A stretch of DNA of 64,000 bases from Streptomyces beihaiensis (GTDB lineage Bacteria > Actinomycetota > Actinomycetes > Streptomycetales > Streptomycetaceae). Location of the stretch: assembly GCF_026274175.1 (NCBI RefSeq), contig NZ_JAPHNL010000222.1:1-64000 (forward strand), written 5' to 3'. The position numbers were made by a program, and so were the translations under genes. Below, in pieces: positions 43,757 to 55,100 of the stretch; the stretch's first letter is position 1; every line of letters begins with the position of its first letter. The notes beneath the pieces are model-generated. The model was not told the origin of the DNA. It worked only from the letters and a program-made list of their open reading frames with translations, and made no database searches.

Positions 43757-44012
43757 GCGCGACCATCCGTACGACGGTCACGGTGAGCACGGACCCGGAG
43801 ACGTAGTACAGGACTATCGCCCCGCCCACCGTCGCCTCCCGCCGGTCCCGCTCGCCGCAGACCGAACTCGACCCGAACCCGTACGGGTCGTGGGCGACCG
43901 TGCGGGCCATCTCCGCGCGGAACCGTTCGGGGTCGGCCATCTTGGCCAGGGTGTCGTCGGCGGGCGGCGCGTACGCGATATGGCAGGCGCTGCGCCTGCG
44001 TCGCCGGCTCAC
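43749..44012 (-). CDS. Small protein, possible RelE/ParE-like toxin
   Basis: 87 residues. A basic start leads to HIAYAPPADDTLAKM, then AHDPYGFGSS, and two adjacent strands ending [20 protein letters not shown]. This strand-helix-strand order with a dP motif and a closing beta hairpin is that of RelE/ParE ribonuclease or gyrase toxins, at the usual length. The upstream gene overlaps it by four bases (ATGA) and would be the antitoxin. Assignment rests on pattern only. Confidence 0.6.
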   Translation of the reverse strand: MSRRRRRSACHIAYAPPADDTLAKMADPERFRAEMARTVAHDPYGFGSSSVCGERDRREATVGGAIVLYYVSGSVLTVTVVRMVALS

Positions 44013-44299
44013 ACCGAGCCCCGCCGCTCCGCCTCGTCATGGGCGAGCCGCGCGAGGATCGCGTCGGCCTCCGGATCGGGTACGGCCTCCAGCATCCAGT
44101 GCCGCATCACGGCGTGGATCTCGTCGACCCCGGCGCCGTTGATGGCCTTGTCGAACTCGGTGCGGCGGGTGGCGGGCAGCGCCGCGCGGATCGCCGGGAT
44201 GCTGTTGGGAACGTCGACCTCCACGCCGCCGACCAGCGTTCTGGGCGGTTCTTCGGGGCGGGGGCGGGGGCGGGACCCGGGCCGTGGTGCGTCGGACAT
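44009..44299 (-). CDS. Small protein, possible antitoxin (DUF6247-like)
   Basis: 96 residues. The Pro/Arg-rich start leads to IPAIRAALPATRRTEFDKAI, then VDEIHAVMRHWMLEAVPDPE and a helical end (ADAILARLAHDEAERRG). It resembles the small helical proteins labelled DUF6247 in Streptomyces, often paired with a RelE-like gene. The four-base overlap with the following gene implies coupled synthesis. Antitoxin role is inferred from the arrangement. Confidence 0.58.
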   Translation of the reverse strand: MSDAPRPGSRPRPRPEEPPRTLVGGVEVDVPNSIPAIRAALPATRRTEFDKAINGAGVDEIHAVMRHWMLEAVPDPEADAILARLAHDEAERRGSV

Positions 44300-44338
44300 G
44301 TAGGGGCAGTTACCCGCCGGCTCGCCGGTTCACGCGAG

Positions 44339-44370
44339 GGGCCCGCTCCGACATGGATCGGAGCGGGCCC
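44339..44370 (-). terminator. Hairpin terminator
   Basis: A perfect 13-base-pair stem (GGGCCCGCTCCGA with TCGGAGCGGGCCC) and six-base loop, downstream of the LamG protein gene on the minus strand. The 9-base repeats lie between it and that gene. Confidence 0.85.
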
Positions 44371-44383
44371 GTGCCTGCTGATG

Positions 44384-44428
44384 CGGTGGTGCCGGTGGTG
44401 CCGGTGGTGCCGGTGGTGCCGGTGGTGC
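44384..44428. repeat. 9-base tandem repeat
   Basis: About five copies of CCGGTGGTG just after the stop of the LamG protein gene. Confidence 0.85.
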
Positions 44429-44448
44429 AGTGTGTCCGGCGTGTCGGC

Positions 44449-47400
44449 TCAGCTCATGCGGACCGCCTTGGGCAGGTCGTTGGTGGCCGAGGCGTCCGCC
44501 GCCGGCAGGGCGGTGTCGTAGATGCGGATGTCGGAGAGCTGGCCGTTGGTGTACTCGGCGTAGGTGCCCTGGTAGAGGCGGCGGCCGATCTGGACGTCGC
44601 CCGAGGCGTTCCACGTGATGCCGGTGTATGCCTTGGTGGCGGCCAGGTGCCCGTTGACGTACAGGCTCAGTTGCTTGGTCGTGGCGTCGTAGACGCCGAC
44701 GAGGTGGGTCCAGGTTCCGGTGGTCGGGGTGCCGCCGTAGGCGGCGGAGAAGCTGTTGCCGGTGGTGTCGTCGTTGTGCCGGTTGAAGGCGAAGGCGTGG
44801 GCGTAGGAGGAGTAGTAGAGCTGGAAGCCGTTGGCGTTGCCCGCCGTGTCGGACTGGGAGACGAACGTCGAGTTGGACGTGAGGGAGTTGAGCTTGACCC
44901 AGGCGGAGACGGAGAAGCTCTTGGAGTTGTCGATGGCCGCGCCGGTCGTGGCGGCGTAGCCGGTGGTGCCGTTGAGGTTGAGGACCGTGCCGTGGGTGGT
45001 ACCGGTGGCCCAGGTGTAGTCGCCGGTGAGGGTGGCGTCGAGGCTGCCTCTGCTGTCGGTCAGTGTGGTGCCGGTGCCTTCGTCGAGGTTCCACCAGTCA
45101 CGGGCGGCGTCGGTGACGCTGCCCAGGGAGACCGGTGTGGTGAGGGTGGGCACGCCGTTGCTGAGGGCGCCGCCGGGGTGGAGCAGGAGCTGGCCCGAGG
45201 TGTCGGTGGTGTAGAGGTCGGGGTGGCCGTCGGGGCCGCCGGCGGGGCTGGTGGTGTCGCCGTCGGTGGCGATCAGCGGGTAGTCGAGGGTGGGCACACC
45301 GGTGTCCAGCGCGGCCGCGGTGTTGGTGTCCCAGCCGGTGTTCGCGCCGGAGGTCCAGTTCTGGGCGGCGGTGCCGTTGCAGGTGTAGATCTGCACCTGG
45401 GTGCTCGTGGTCGTGGAGGCCGACGGGTCGTCAAGGCAGCGCCCGGACTGCGGGTTGGTCAGGCCGCCGGTGGCAGAGGGCTGCCATTGCTGGGCGGCCG
45501 AGCCGGTGCAGTGGTCCAGTTCGACCAGGGTGTGGTCGGCGGTGCCGCCCTGGGCGACGGTGACGCACTTGCCGTACACACGCAGGGTGTTGTCGGAGAG
45601 CAGGGAGAACCGCTGGGCGTGGGTGCCGTTGCAGGTGTAGATCTGCATGGGGGTGCCGTCGGCGGTGTTCGCGCCGCGTACGTCCAGGCACAGGTGGCCG
45701 CTTGAGGGGGTCACGGCGGACTGCAGCGGGGTGCTGACCGGGGCGTGCAGCAGCGGTGGCAGGTACGTGGTGGTGTCGACGGTGAGGGGGAACGTGTACA
45801 GCACGCCGGTCCAGCGGTTGCGCGCCCACAGGGTGGGGGTGTTGTCGACGGTGCCGGGGCTGAGCAGGTCGAAGTCCGACCAGTCGCCGTCGCCGAGCAG
45901 GACCGGGTTGACGAGGGCGCCGCCGCTGCGGCCCTGGTACAGCCACAGTCGGCCGTTCTCGACGGTGATCAGGTCGGCCAGACCGGTGCCGTAGACGTCG
46001 CCGGGAGCGGCGATCTTGCTGGTGGCGTTCCAGTCGGTGGTGTAGTTCGCGGCGCTGCAACGGTCGGCAGGGGTGAAGGACTGGCAGGACGGCTTGGTGA
46101 TGACGTCGGACGTGTTGTCGGCGTAGTCGCTGTAGCCGTAGGTGGTGGTGGCGTAGTTGATGTCGTTGGGGACGAGGTAGAGCTGCTTGGGGGTTGTTGT
46201 GGTGTGCAGGGCGAACAGGTCGTCCACGTCGTGGCCGGTGAGGCTGCCGTGGTGGGCGATGAGGTAGTTGGCCCAGCTGTCACCGCTGGTGCCGGCCGGG
46301 GTGTGGTCGGTGTCGGCGGCGACCAGCGGTCCGGTGTAGCTGCTGGTGGTGGGGGCGGTGGTCTTGAGGGCGTTCTGGGCGGGGTCGGTGTTGCCGGGCA
46401 CGACCAGCAGGTTGCCGCCCTTGGTGGTGGTCAGCAGGTCGGGGATGCCGTCGCCGGTGACGTCTCCGGATGTGGCCTTGGTGGCCGGGTTCCAGGGGAC
46501 GGTGTAGGTGTAGCTGGTGGGGGCGGTGGAGATGTTGCCGGCCTTGTCGACACCGGCGACGTAGAGGGTGTGTACGCCCCAGGTGGTGATCGGGACGGTG
46601 AGTGTGGTGGTGGCGACGCCGTTGCTGGTGCTGGTCACGGCCGCGGTGGTGCTGTCGGCGGCGGTCGGCGGTGCGTCCAGTTTCCACAGGAAGTGGTCGA
46701 TGCCGGAGGCCAGGCACGGGTTGGGGGAGCAGGTGGAGTCGGTGGCGGCCGCGTCGGTGCCGTGGATGGTGAAGGTGGTGGTCTTGCCGCTGCCGGCGTA
46801 GACGACGGGGTTGGCCGGGCCGCTGCCGACCGGCGGGAAGGACGGGTTGGTGGCCACGGTCGGGGTGTCGGGCGCGGTGAGGTCGGTCCTGAACCAGCAG
46901 TGGCCGCTGATCGACGACTTCAGGTGGAGCGTCGAGTTCGTCTCGGAGTACACGTCCCAGCCGTACTCGTGGCCGTCCAGGAGCGTGAAGCCGATCGACG
47001 CCCAGGCGTCGGAACCGGAGGCCAGGTAGGAGGTGGCCGGAGTGGACTTGGAGAGGGCGTTGCCGCTCGAGTCCACGACCGTGCGGTCCCAGACGTGGAA
47101 GTGGGCGGCCACGAGCTCGCCGGAGACGTTGCTGGTGACGTTGGCGTGCAGGTGCACGTTGCTGCCGGCGTCGGAGTACGTGGTGGCGCCGATCCAGCCG
47201 TCGCCGCTCATGGTGCACGCGCTGCTCGCGCCGGTGGCGGCCGGAACGGTGTGCATGCTGGTGGGGGTGTTCGGCTTGATGTCGAACTTGGTGGTCAGCG
47301 TGAGCGTCTGGGACGTGCGCAGGTAGTCGTTGTTGCTGGAGGAGGTGGACTCGTCGCCGTACAGGCCGATGGTCCAGGTGTTGGTCTGCGCGCCGAAGGT

Positions 47401-48846
47401 GCCGGAGGAGTTGTAGCCGTCGCCGTCCTGGTCGGCGATCTTCTGGGCCTCGTCGGTGACCGTGAAGGTGGCGCTGTGGTTGCTGCAGCTGCTGTTGGGG
47501 TTCGCGCCGGACGGGACGTGGGTCGTCACCGTCGGGAAGGCGACGTCGTGGGTGCCGGGCCGGCTGTCCCAGTCGGTGGACGAGCTGATGGCGTTGGTGG
47601 TGTGCAGGGTGATCGGCTGGTTCTGGGAGCAGGACCAACTGGCCGCGTACGTCGTCGAGATGGCGATCTTGGCGTCGTAGATCACGAAGGAGGAGTGCAG
47701 GCCCGAGGTGTTGATGGCGTAGTAGGTGCGCTCCAGGCCGGTGCCGCAGGAGCCGCCCCAGCGCTGGTAGCCCACTCCTTCACCGCCGGTCTGCGGCTTG
47801 TCGTACTGCGGGGCGTTGTGGCAGGTGGAGCTTGAGTACACCTCGTCGTAGTGCCCGGCGGTGGAGGAGACCGGGTTGGTGTAGGGGTCGATGTACACCG
47901 GGTACGTGGTGTTCGGGCCGGTGAGCAAGGACCGGTCGGGGGTGAGCGTCAGGCCGCGGGAGCCGGTCTTCATCGCGACCGGATCGACGACGGCGCCCGC
48001 GCCCGGGCCGTGCGCCGAGGAGGCGGGGGCCCGGCCACCGGTGGCAAGGCCGGTGTCGGTGGCCTTCCTCGCGGCCGCGGGGAGGGTGGTCAGCGCGGTG
48101 GCCCCGAGGGACGAGTCCCACATCAGCGGGCGGGGGCTGGTGTAGGCCAGAGTGCCGTCCGGTTCGGTGGCCCGCATGCCCCCGGAATCGGTGGGCTTGA
48201 GGGAGAGGCCGTGCGTGGTGGCGGCCAGCGTGAGGGACTTGAGGCGGGGGTCGGCGGCCGCGGCGGCGTCGTGGACGATCAGGACATCACTGAATCCGCC
48301 CTGGTCCGTGACGGACACGGACAGGTCGACGCCGGGCAGGACGGCCTTGTACAGCGCCGTGTCACCGGTCACCTGCGGGGCGGGGAGCTCGAACGGCAGG
48401 GCGAGGCGCATGCGCGCGCCGTCGGCGTGGGTGAGGGTGACCAGCGGGCCCGTGCCGCCGCCGGAGAGCGTGACGGCGTTGGGGGTGGCGGCGGGGGAGT
48501 ACGTGCCGTCGCTGTTGCGGGCGAGGGTGGCGTCCACCTTCGTCCAGACGCCGTTCTTCTTCACCCGGACCGGCAGCAGATGAGTGGTCTCGGTGAACGT
48601 GCCGTCCGGGTTGGCCTCGACGGCGGTGGTCTGAGTGGTCTTCGAGTCGACCCGCACGCTGTGACCGCTGTCCACGGCCTGTTGCCGCGCGGCGAGCATC
48701 GGGTCCGTGGGATGTGTGGTGGCGGCGTCGGCCGCGGCGGGCAGCGCGGGCAGGCCGAGCACGAGTCCGGCGAAGGCCGCCACGAGTGGCGTGCGGCGTC
48801 TCAACTTCCGGTGCCTCGGGGGTATATGGAAAGATCTGTTAAACAC
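44449..48846 (-). CDS. Giant secreted LamG / ricin-lectin protein
   Basis: 1,465 residues from GTG 48846 after AAGGAA. A signal peptide (PLVAAFAGLVLGLPALPAAA) is followed by an N-terminal part common to Streptomyces wall-associated proteins (PNAVTLSGGGTGPLVTLTHA). A DNRLRE-like module lies around residues 370-440 (ERTYYAINTSG, STDWDSRPG), an Ig-like part next, an FG-GAP/VCBS-like stretch in the middle (TSGDVTGDGIPDLL), a ricin-type beta-trefoil at about 1037-1162 with repeated Q-x-W-like motifs (QIYTCNGT twice), and a LamG/concanavalin-like lectin at about 1250-1450. All parts bind sugars or proteins; no enzyme is seen. It is divergent from the Rhs gene and may act with it at the surface. Confidence 0.88.
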   Translation of the reverse strand: MFNRSFHIPPRHRKLRRRTPLVAAFAGLVLGLPALPAAADAATTHPTDPMLAARQQAVDSGHSVRVDSKTTQTTAVEANPDGTFTETTHLLPVRVKKNGVWTKVDATLARNSDGTYSPAATPNAVTLSGGGTGPLVTLTHADGARMRLALPFELPAPQVTGDTALYKAVLPGVDLSVSVTDQGGFSDVLIVHDAAAAADPRLKSLTLAATTHGLSLKPTDSGGMRATEPDGTLAYTSPRPLMWDSSLGATALTTLPAAARKATDTGLATGGRAPASSAHGPGAGAVVDPVAMKTGSRGLTLTPDRSLLTGPNTTYPVYIDPYTNPVSSTAGHYDEVYSSSTCHNAPQYDKPQTGGEGVGYQRWGGSCGTGLERTYYAINTSGLHSSFVIYDAKIAISTTYAASWSCSQNQPITLHTTNAISSSTDWDSRPGTHDVAFPTVTTHVPSGANPNSSCSNHSATFTVTDEAQKIADQDGDGYNSSGTFGAQTNTWTIGLYGDESTSSSNNDYLRTSQTLTLTTKFDIKPNTPTSMHTVPAATGASSACTMSGDGWIGATTYSDAGSNVHLHANVTSNVSGELVAAHFHVWDRTVVDSSGNALSKSTPATSYLASGSDAWASIGFTLLDGHEYGWDVYSETNSTLHLKSSISGHCWFRTDLTAPDTPTVATNPSFPPVGSGPANPVVYAGSGKTTTFTIHGTDAAATDSTCSPNPCLASGIDHFLWKLDAPPTAADSTTAAVTSTSNGVATTTLTVPITTWGVHTLYVAGVDKAGNISTAPTSYTYTVPWNPATKATSGDVTGDGIPDLLTTTKGGNLLVVPGNTDPAQNALKTTAPTTSSYTGPLVAADTDHTPAGTSGDSWANYLIAHHGSLTGHDVDDLFALHTTTTPKQLYLVPNDINYATTTYGYSDYADNTSDVITKPSCQSFTPADRCSAANYTTDWNATSKIAAPGDVYGTGLADLITVENGRLWLYQGRSGGALVNPVLLGDGDWSDFDLLSPGTVDNTPTLWARNRWTGVLYTFPLTVDTTTYLPPLLHAPVSTPLQSAVTPSSGHLCLDVRGANTADGTPMQIYTCNGTHAQRFSLLSDNTLRVYGKCVTVAQGGTADHTLVELDHCTGSAAQQWQPSATGGLTNPQSGRCLDDPSASTTTSTQVQIYTCNGTAAQNWTSGANTGWDTNTAAALDTGVPTLDYPLIATDGDTTSPAGGPDGHPDLYTTDTSGQLLLHPGGALSNGVPTLTTPVSLGSVTDAARDWWNLDEGTGTTLTDSRGSLDATLTGDYTWATGTTHGTVLNLNGTTGYAATTGAAIDNSKSFSVSAWVKLNSLTSNSTFVSQSDTAGNANGFQLYYSSYAHAFAFNRHNDDTTGNSFSAAYGGTPTTGTWTHLVGVYDATTKQLSLYVNGHLAATKAYTGITWNASGDVQIGRRLYQGTYAEYTNGQLSDIRIYDTALPAADASATNDLPKAVRMS

Positions 48847-48879
48847 TGAGGAAAGATTCCTTCTTCTCAGGAACGCTCA

Positions 48880-48896
48880 ACGGATGTGACATCCGT
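48880..48896. promoter_or_regulatory. Palindrome upstream of the LamG gene
   Basis: ACGGATGTGACATCCGT, an 8-1-8 inverted repeat 34 bases before the LamG gene start in the region shared with the Rhs gene. Possible operator; regulator unknown. Confidence 0.45.
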
Positions 48897-49036
48897 CACC
48901 CCCGAGGTGTGGGGTGGGTGTGACGGGTGATGCCGCGTGCCGGATTGTCATGCAGAGTCGGGATTCGTCCTCGCATTGATGCGGGAAGCGCGACAACTGG
49001 TGGGGAACACCCGGTCCATGGCGTCGGCGCAGACTA

Positions 49037-49066
49037 TTGAGCCACGTCATGGCTGATCAATACTCT
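49037..49066 (+). promoter_or_regulatory. Candidate Rhs promoter
   Basis: TTGAGC, 18-base spacer, TACTCT, about 80 bases before the Rhs start. Matches are partial, so this is tentative; it would place the hairpin at 49104 in the leader RNA. Confidence 0.35.
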
Positions 49067-49103
49067 CCCTCAGCGATCGCACGTTCGTACGGTCATTGGC
49101 TTC

Positions 49104-49129
49104 ACAGCGGCCCTGAACAGGGCCGCTGT
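49104..49129 (+). promoter_or_regulatory. Perfect hairpin in the Rhs leader
   Basis: A 12-base-pair stem, ACAGCGGCCCTG with CAGGGCCGCTGT, and a two-base loop, ending 17 bases before the chosen Rhs start. It could attenuate transcription, block translation or be the terminator of a leader; no ribosome binding site is sequestered inside the stem itself. Confidence 0.6.
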
Positions 49130-49146
49130 TCTGCGTGGGGGTCCGC

Positions 49147-52100
49147 GTGACGGGGAATCGGCGTGCGTCGGCGCGCTTGTGGCGAGTCCTTTGGGGCTCG
49201 GTAATCGGCCGTTGGACGGTCGCGGCTGTGGTGCTGGCGTTGCTGGTGCCGCTGGGGATCTCCCAGGGGCTCGGCACGGGGTTGTTCGCCCAGCACATCG
49301 ATCCGTTCGCGAGCGGCTACCACTTCGACGGAAAGGTGTGGCGGCCGAACAAGCCGCAGACCGCTCCGCCGGTGAGCGGACACGCCTTGACGGCCCGTCA
49401 GGTCACCCCGCGCGGCAAGCACGTCAAGCCCCTGGGCACGTACAGAGGCAAGGCGCCGGTGTGGCCCAAGGCGGGCACCGCGACGGTTCGGCTGACGCAT
49501 GCGGACAGGACGAGCGCGGGGACCGTCACCAAGACGCCGGACAAGGCGCCGGCGGGAGCGCCGACCGAGGCGCCCTCGAAGACTCCCGCAGGGACGTCCA
49601 CCGCGAAGTCCTCGGCCTCACCGACCTCTTCGGTCACGCCCTCCGGCACGGCGAGCGCGTCACCGGGGGCGTCGTCGGGCGCGTCCGCGAGTGCGACCTC
49701 GGGTGCGAACCCGAGTGCGTCCGCGAGCAGCCCCGCGCCGTCGGCCGACGCCGGTGCGGGTGCCGCTCCGCAGAGCTCGGTGACGCCGCAGTCCGCCCAG
49801 ATGCCGGTCGAGGGGCCGGTGAAGGCGGCCGGGTTGCCGGTGTGGCTGGCTCCCGCCAAGACGGGTGGACACGCCAAGACGGGTGGACAGGCCAGGAAGG
49901 CGGCGGCCGCCGGGGTTCCGCGGGCGGTGGATGTGAGTGTCGCCTCGCACAAGGCGGCGTTGCGGGCGGGTGCGAACGGCATGCTGCTCACGCTGAGGCC
50001 CGCTGGTGGGAGTGCGGGTGGCAAGGTCGAGGTCGTCGTGGACTACGCCCAGTTGGCCAAGGCGTACGGCGGCGGGTACGGCTCGCGCCTTGAGCTGGTG
50101 CAGCTGCCCAGTTGTGTGCTGACCACGCCGCAGGACGCGGCCTGTCAGAAGCGCACCCCGGTGCGTTTCACCAACCGGGTGGGCGCCAACCAGCTGACCG
50201 CCACGGTCACCCTTCCCGGCGCCCCGTCCGCGCCTTCGTCCTCCGCGGCCGCGTCCGGCGAGGGCGGTCTTGGCTCGCAACTGGGCTCCCTCGCCCCGAT
50301 GTCGACCACGAGTACGAGTTCGTCGACGACGCTGGCGGTGACTTCCTCCACCTCCGGTTCGCAGGGTGACTACTCGGCGACCTCGCTCAACCCGGCAGGA
50401 GCGTGGAAGACCTCGCCCTCCGGCGCTTTCACGTACTCGTACCCGATCGACGTGCCCAGTGGGGCCGACGGCAGTGCGCCGGCGGTGTCGCTCGGCTATG
50501 ACTCGCAGTCGCAGGACGGGGAGACCTCGGCCCGCAACTCGCAGGCGTCGTGGGTCGGGGACGGCTGGTCCTACGAGCCTGGTTTCGTCGAGCGTTCCTA
50601 CCGGTCGTGCGGCAGCCTGGTCGACTCCAGCGACAAGCTGATCCTCAAGGGTTCGGGCGACGAGTGCTGGGGTGGCGACAACGCCATCCTGTCGTTCGGT
50701 TCGCATTCCGGGCGGCTGGTGCCGGACGGGGTGGACTCGTCGGTGACGGGTGAGATCAAGCAGTGGCGGCTTCAGGGCGATGACGGCACGCTGGTGCAGG
50801 AGCTGTCCGGTGCGCCGAACGGTCTTCAGGACGGTCTCTACTTCCGTGTGCTGACGACCGACGGCACGGCCGCCTACTTCGGGGCGGAGCACGCGCCGAG
50901 CGGCACGGGCGGGTCGGCGACGATCCCGTCCAGCCCCGCCGACTCCTCGACCGCCTCCGCGTGGGGCGTGCCGGTGCTGCACCCGGTGTCCGGGGACCCC
51001 TGCTACAACTCCACGGACGGCAAGAAGTCCAAGTGCGCCAAGCCGGAGGGCTGGCGCTGGAACCTGGACTTCGTGGTCGCGCCGTCGGGCTCGGTGCAGC
51101 GTTACGGCTATGCGCGGCAGAGCAATTACTACGACCTGGGCGGCGGCCAGGCGGCCAGCGGCTCGCACGGCACGCTGACGTCCTACACGCGTGGCGGGGC
51201 GCTGACGTCGATCCGCTACGGCTACACGCTGGCCGATGAGAAGGCGGGGCGTAAGCCGTCCGCCGAGGTGGACTTCACGCCGGCTCAGCGCTGCCAGACC
51301 ACGAGCACCTTCACCGACTGCTCGGCGGGCAATCTCAAGGACAGTACGGCCACGCACTGGCCGGACGTGCCCTGGGACCTGCACTGCGACTCGACCGACA
51401 CGACCGTGCTCGCGTCCGACGCCACGAGTGTGCCGTCGAACGTGTGCATCGTGCCGGCGCCGACGTTCTGGACGACGACGCGGCTGTCGGACATCACGAC
51501 CAAGGTGCATGTGAAGGACTCCTCCACCGACGCGATGGAGCCGGTGGACTCGTATCACCTGCACCAGGTGTACTCGGACGCGGGCGGCACGGTGGACCCG
51601 GTCACCGGCACGTCGGTGGACCCGAAGGACGCGGGGCAGTTGCAGGCGGTGATGTGGCTGCAGACCGTCCAGCACACGGGCAAGGACACGTACGGCAACG
51701 GCAACAGCGACATCGCGCTGAACAAGGTCGCCTTCACCGGTACGGAGATCGACAACCGGGTCAATGACGCCTCGCCGTCCGCGCCGCCGCTGTACCGGCC
51801 GCGTATCGCGAGCGTGCAGACCGAGACCGGCGAGTCCATCGCGGTCGACTACAACCTGAACCCGTGCGCGGGCCTGACGCTGACCATGGCCGACGCGGAC
51901 ACCAACACGCACTCGTGCTACCCCGTGTACTGGACCGTGGCCGGGGCCTCGAAGCCGACCGCGGACTGGTTCAACCTGACCACCGTGCGGGAGGTGACCG
52001 TCTCCGATCTGACGGTCGCCGCCCAGTACAAGCCCGACTCGCAGAACATCCCGGCCGGTTCCGAGCCGCAGACGACCCGCTACACGTACAGCGGCCCGGC

Positions 52101-55100
52101 CTGGCACCGCAACGACTCGTCACTGACGGACGACCAGTACCGCACCTGGGACCAGTTCCGCGGATTCAAGACGGTCACGGTCCAGACCGGCACCGCGCCC
52201 GAACCGGTCACGCAGACCACCACGCACTACTTGCAGGGCATGGACGGTGACTACCTGGCCGACGGCACCCGCCGCTCGGTCACCCGCACCGCCACCGTCG
52301 GCGGCTCCACCGTGGAGACGGTCACCGACTCCGCCCAGCTGGCCGGCACGGTGCTCGACACCGACACCTACACCAAGGCCGGCGGCACCATCAACGCCGT
52401 CAGCGTCAACGGCCCGTTCACGTTCACGACGACCGCGCACGCGGCGCAGACGGCATGGTCGAGCTGGAACACCACCGACAACACCGGCACCAAGCCCGCC
52501 CTGTCCACACTGCCCGACCAGGCCGCGTACCGGATGAAGACCTCCCGGACCGACGGCTACGCGCTGCTCACGGACGGCACCTGGCGCCACACCCGCACCG
52601 ACAGCACCTACGACAGCCAGGGCCGCCCGTCCACGGTGGACGCGCACGGCGACGTCAGCGACACGTCGCAGGAGAAGTGCACCACCACCACGTACGCCAG
52701 CCCACCGTCGGCGAATCCGATGATGCTGGACTACCCGGACCGCACCACGGCCGTGGCGGGGGCCTGCGGTACCGCCGTCTCCGCCACCAGCCTGATCGCG
52801 GACCAGAAGGTCTACTACACCGGTGACGGCACTCTGTCGAACCTCGGCACGTTCGGCGCGCTCTCGTCGACCGGCCGGCCGACCGCCACACAGGTCGCGG
52901 ACGGCTTCACCAGCGGCGCCGAGACCTGGCGTACGACGCAGGCGGTGAAGTACGACGGCGCCGGCCGGGTCAGCGCCACCACGGACGCCACCGGCCAGAC
53001 GACCACGACCGCGTACAGCCCGGCCTGGTCGTCGGCGGGTGGCAACACCAACCCGACCTCGTACACGACCACCAACAGCCAGGGCTGGCAGGTGTCCACG
53101 ACGCTCAGCCCGCTGCGTGGTCTGCCGACCGAGGACGTGGACGTCAACGGCCGCAAGACGGACATGACCTATGACGCGCTCGGGCGGCGCACCGCGGTGT
53201 GGCTGCCGGGCCGGGACAAGTCCGCAGGCCAGAGCGCGGACAAGACGTTCCTGTACTCGATCGACCCGGGCGCGGTCGCCGCGCCGGGCGGCACCATCAC
53301 GCAGCCGGGCGCCCCGTCGTCGGTGACCACGCACACGCTGCGCGAGGACGGCACCTACAGCACGTCGGTGACGATCTACGACGGAATGCTCCAGCCGCGC
53401 CAGACCCAGACCCCGGCTCTGGGCGACTCAAGCACCGGCCGGATCATCTCCGACACGTTCTACGACTCCCACGGCTGGCTGGCGGCGACGTACGCGCCGT
53501 ACTCGGAGCCGACGACGGACCCGTCGACGACGCTGTACGCGGCCAACGAGAACCAGATCCCCGCCGAGACCACCACCACCTACGACGGCCAGGGCCGCCC
53601 CACCGCCTCCACGCTGTGGCACCAGGCGGTCAAGCAGTGGAGCACGACCACCAGTTATCCGGGAGCGGACGAGGCCACCTCTACCGGCCCGGCCGGTGGC
53701 CGCACCATCGTCACGTACAAGAACGCGCTGGGGCAGACCACCAAGTCGGTGGTGAGGAACACCGGTTCGACTGTCACCCTCACCGGTGGGCAGATCATCC
53801 CGTCGGGTACCTCGCTGACGTCGGACAGCACCCGTCTTGAGATGCGGGCCGACGGCAGTCTGGTCCTGTCCTCGCTGGCCACGAACAAGACGCTCAAGAC
53901 ACTGTTCGCGGCGACCTCCACCAGCGCGGGCGCGTACGCGAAGTTCACCACCGACGGCAACCTCGCCGTCTACAGCCCCTCCGGTACGCAGCTGTGGTCC
54001 ACCGGTCTGGCGGCCACCAGCGGTTCGGTGCTCAAGCTCCAGAACGACGCCGACCTGGCCGTGTACAACAGCGCCGGCACCTCGCTCTGGTCCTCCGGCA
54101 CGGCCGGTCAGGCCACGGCGGCGGATGCCAGCACCCGCTACACCTACACGACGGCGGGCCAGACCTCGACCGTCAAGGACAGCGCGGGCAACACCTGGTC
54201 GTACTCCTACAACCTGCTGGGCCAGCTGACCTCGCAGAGCGATCCGAACACCGGCACCACGACCTACGACAAGTACGACACCGCCGGGAACCTGCTGCAG
54301 TTCACCGACCCGCGCGGGCAGGTGCTCTCCTACCACTACGACTGGGACAACCGGAAGACCGCCGAGTACGCCTCCGCCTACGCGTCGAGCCCGGACGCGG
54401 CCAAGCAGCTGGCCGCCTGGAGCTACGACACCCTTGCCAAGGGCTACCCCACTTCGGGAACCCGCTATGTCGGCGGTGCCTCGGGCAAGGCGTACACGCA
54501 GGCGGTGACCGGCTACAACACGGCCTACCAGCCCACCGGCAGCACGCTGACGATCCCCGCCAGTGACGGGTTCGCCGCCGCCGGGCAGTCCGCCCCGCCG
54601 TCCTCGGGCACTGTCACCTACACGCTGTCGTCCAGCTACACCCCCACGATCGGGCTGCTGAACACCACGACCTACCAGGCCGACGGCAACCTCCCGGCCG
54701 AGGAGATCGGCTACGGCTACAACCAGGACGGCACGCTGACGGGCTTCGGCGGTTTCATCACGCCCGTCAACACCCCGTCGTACCTGGACGACACCCGCCA
54801 CGACGCGTTCGGCCGCACCACCCAGGCCAACTACGGCCCCAACGGGCAGGAGCTGGCGACCTACGCCCAGTACGACTCCACCACCGGGCGGCTCACCCAG
54901 ACCTCCAGCATGCTGCAGACGCAGACCAGCGCGCTGGACGTGGTCGACTACCGCTACAACCAGGCCGGCGAGATCACCGCGATCGACGACCTGCGCGACA
55001 ACACCACCCACGACACACAGTGTTTCTCCTACGACTCCTTCCAGCGCCTGACCGCGGCCTGGACCGACACCAAGGGCATCACCAACCCCGGCACCGCCAC

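Noticed and set aside
44384-44428. 9-base repeats as a regulatory array
   Set aside because: They lie between a stop codon and a terminator, are contiguous and slippage-like, and nothing points to protein binding.
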